Program-made: the position numbers and the translations under genes
NCBI GenBank assembly: GCA_002050235.1
Contig: MWST01000005.1
Coordinates: 1 to 47,105 of the forward strand
Source: Polyangiaceae bacterium UTPRO1
GTDB lineage: Bacteria; Desulfobacterota; Binatia; UTPRO1
Length of the DNA stretch: 47,105 nt
Reading direction: 5' to 3'
Notes under the pieces: generated by a model
Databases searched by the model: none
Told to the model about the DNA's origin: nothing
Seen by the model: the letters and a program-made list of their open reading frames with translations, nothing else
Shown: positions 46,615 through 47,105 of the stretch, one piece after another
Position numbering within the stretch: position 1 is the first letter of the stretch
Layout of the letters: every line of letters starts with the position of its first letter

Positions 46615-47105
46615 ATGCTTGTCCTCGGCATCGAATCCTCCTGCGACGAAACCGGCCTGGCCCTCTACGACAGCGGACGCGGCCTGCTGGCGCATGCCGT
46701 CCATTCGCAGATCGACCTGCACGAGGCCTACGGCGGCGTCGTGCCCGAACTGGCCTCGCGCGACCATGTCCGCCGCATCGTGCCGCTGCTGCGCAAGGTG
46801 CTGGCCGAGGCCGGCGCCGGCCTGGCGGACATCGATGCCATCGCCTACACCGCCGGCCCCGGCCTGGCCGGGGCCCTGCTGGTGGGCGCCGGCTTCGCCG
46901 AGGCGCTGGCCTGCGCCCTGAAGGTGCCGGTCGTGCCGGTGCACCACCTCGAAGGCCACCTGCTCTCGCCCCTGCTGTCGGCCGACCCGCCGTGCTTTCC
47001 CTTCGTCGCCCTGCTGGTGTCGGGCGGCCATACCCAGCTGATGCGGGTGTCCGGCGTCGGGCAATACGCGCTGCTGGGCGAAACGCTGGACGATGCGGCC
47101 GGCGA
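46615..47105 (+). CDS. tsaD: TsaD, tRNA t6A threonylcarbamoyltransferase (3' end off window)
   Basis: First 163 residues; the frame stays open to the right edge. Transfers threonylcarbamoyl to A37 of ANN-decoding tRNAs. Visible: [16 protein letters not shown] at the N-terminus, [15 protein letters not shown], the metal-binding HHLEGH and [13 protein letters not shown] 46615 is used; ATG 46606 would add three residues. Divergent from rpsU, the standard betaproteobacterial arrangement. Confidence 0.95.
   Translation, partial: MLVLGIESSCDETGLALYDSGRGLLAHAVHSQIDLHEAYGGVVPELASRDHVRRIVPLLRKVLAEAGAGLADIDAIAYTAGPGLAGALLVGAGFAEALACALKVPVVPVHHLEGHLLSPLLSADPPCFPFVALLVSGGHTQLMRVSGVGQYALLGETLDDAAG

Overview
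The window is a high-GC metagenome-type contig that appears to come from two organisms. Positions 1 to about 42.1 kb read as one genome: GC-rich, dense, with many 4-bp ATGA/GTGA gene overlaps. It carries a type IV pilus cluster, DUF1329 and CSLREAI-type secreted proteins, and a non-betaproteobacterial sigma-70 C-terminus. This suits a deep lineage once grouped with Deltaproteobacteria, such as a Binatota-like bacterium; that assignment is inference. From about 42.3 kb to the right edge the genes rpoD, dnaG, yqeY, rpsU and tsaD have the order and sequence style of a betaproteobacterium, perhaps Rhodocyclales. The join appears to fall inside the most conserved part of rpoD, so the contig is probably a chimeric assembly.

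Layout. 1-10.8 kb is a type IV pilus locus: pilT (cut by the left edge), pilC, a membrane-bound PilS-sensor/PilR-activator fusion, a sigma-54 promoter, pilA, a polytopic GT-C-like protein, pilD, four minor pilins (FimT/GspH, PilV, PilW and PilX types) and two single-domain response regulators. 10.9-15.8 kb is a housekeeping run: tmk, holB, ricT-like, metG, tatD. 15.9-19.65 kb (minus strand) is a compact apbE / outer-membrane barrel / FMN-binding protein / small polytopic protein operon. Its promoter carries a good Fur box, and fur lies just upstream on the same strand. 20.3-35.2 kb holds mixed metabolism and stress genes: usp, DUF1329, PhaR-like, yjbQ, nitrilase-like, moeA, prxQ, guaD, an FAD oxidoreductase, pyrF, proS, an acyl-CoA dehydrogenase, a sulfurtransferase and a Na+/H+ or K+/H+ antiporter. 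35.3-41.3 kb encodes two large, convergent, secreted Cys-rich proteins. 41.6-47.1 kb is the rpoD-dnaG-yqeY-rpsU operon and divergent tsaD.

How the genes work together. The pilus genes form a self-contained assembly and regulation set in which the sensor and sigma-54 activator are one polypeptide with no visible kinase or receiver step, next to a canonical GG-N10-GC promoter for pilA. The Fur-boxed operon combines the flavin transferase ApbE with its likely FMN-carrier substrate, a His-bearing membrane protein and a porin, suggesting an iron-regulated extracytoplasmic flavin electron-transfer module. The two Cys-rich secreted proteins carry repeated helical cysteine modules that I cannot assign to a named domain.
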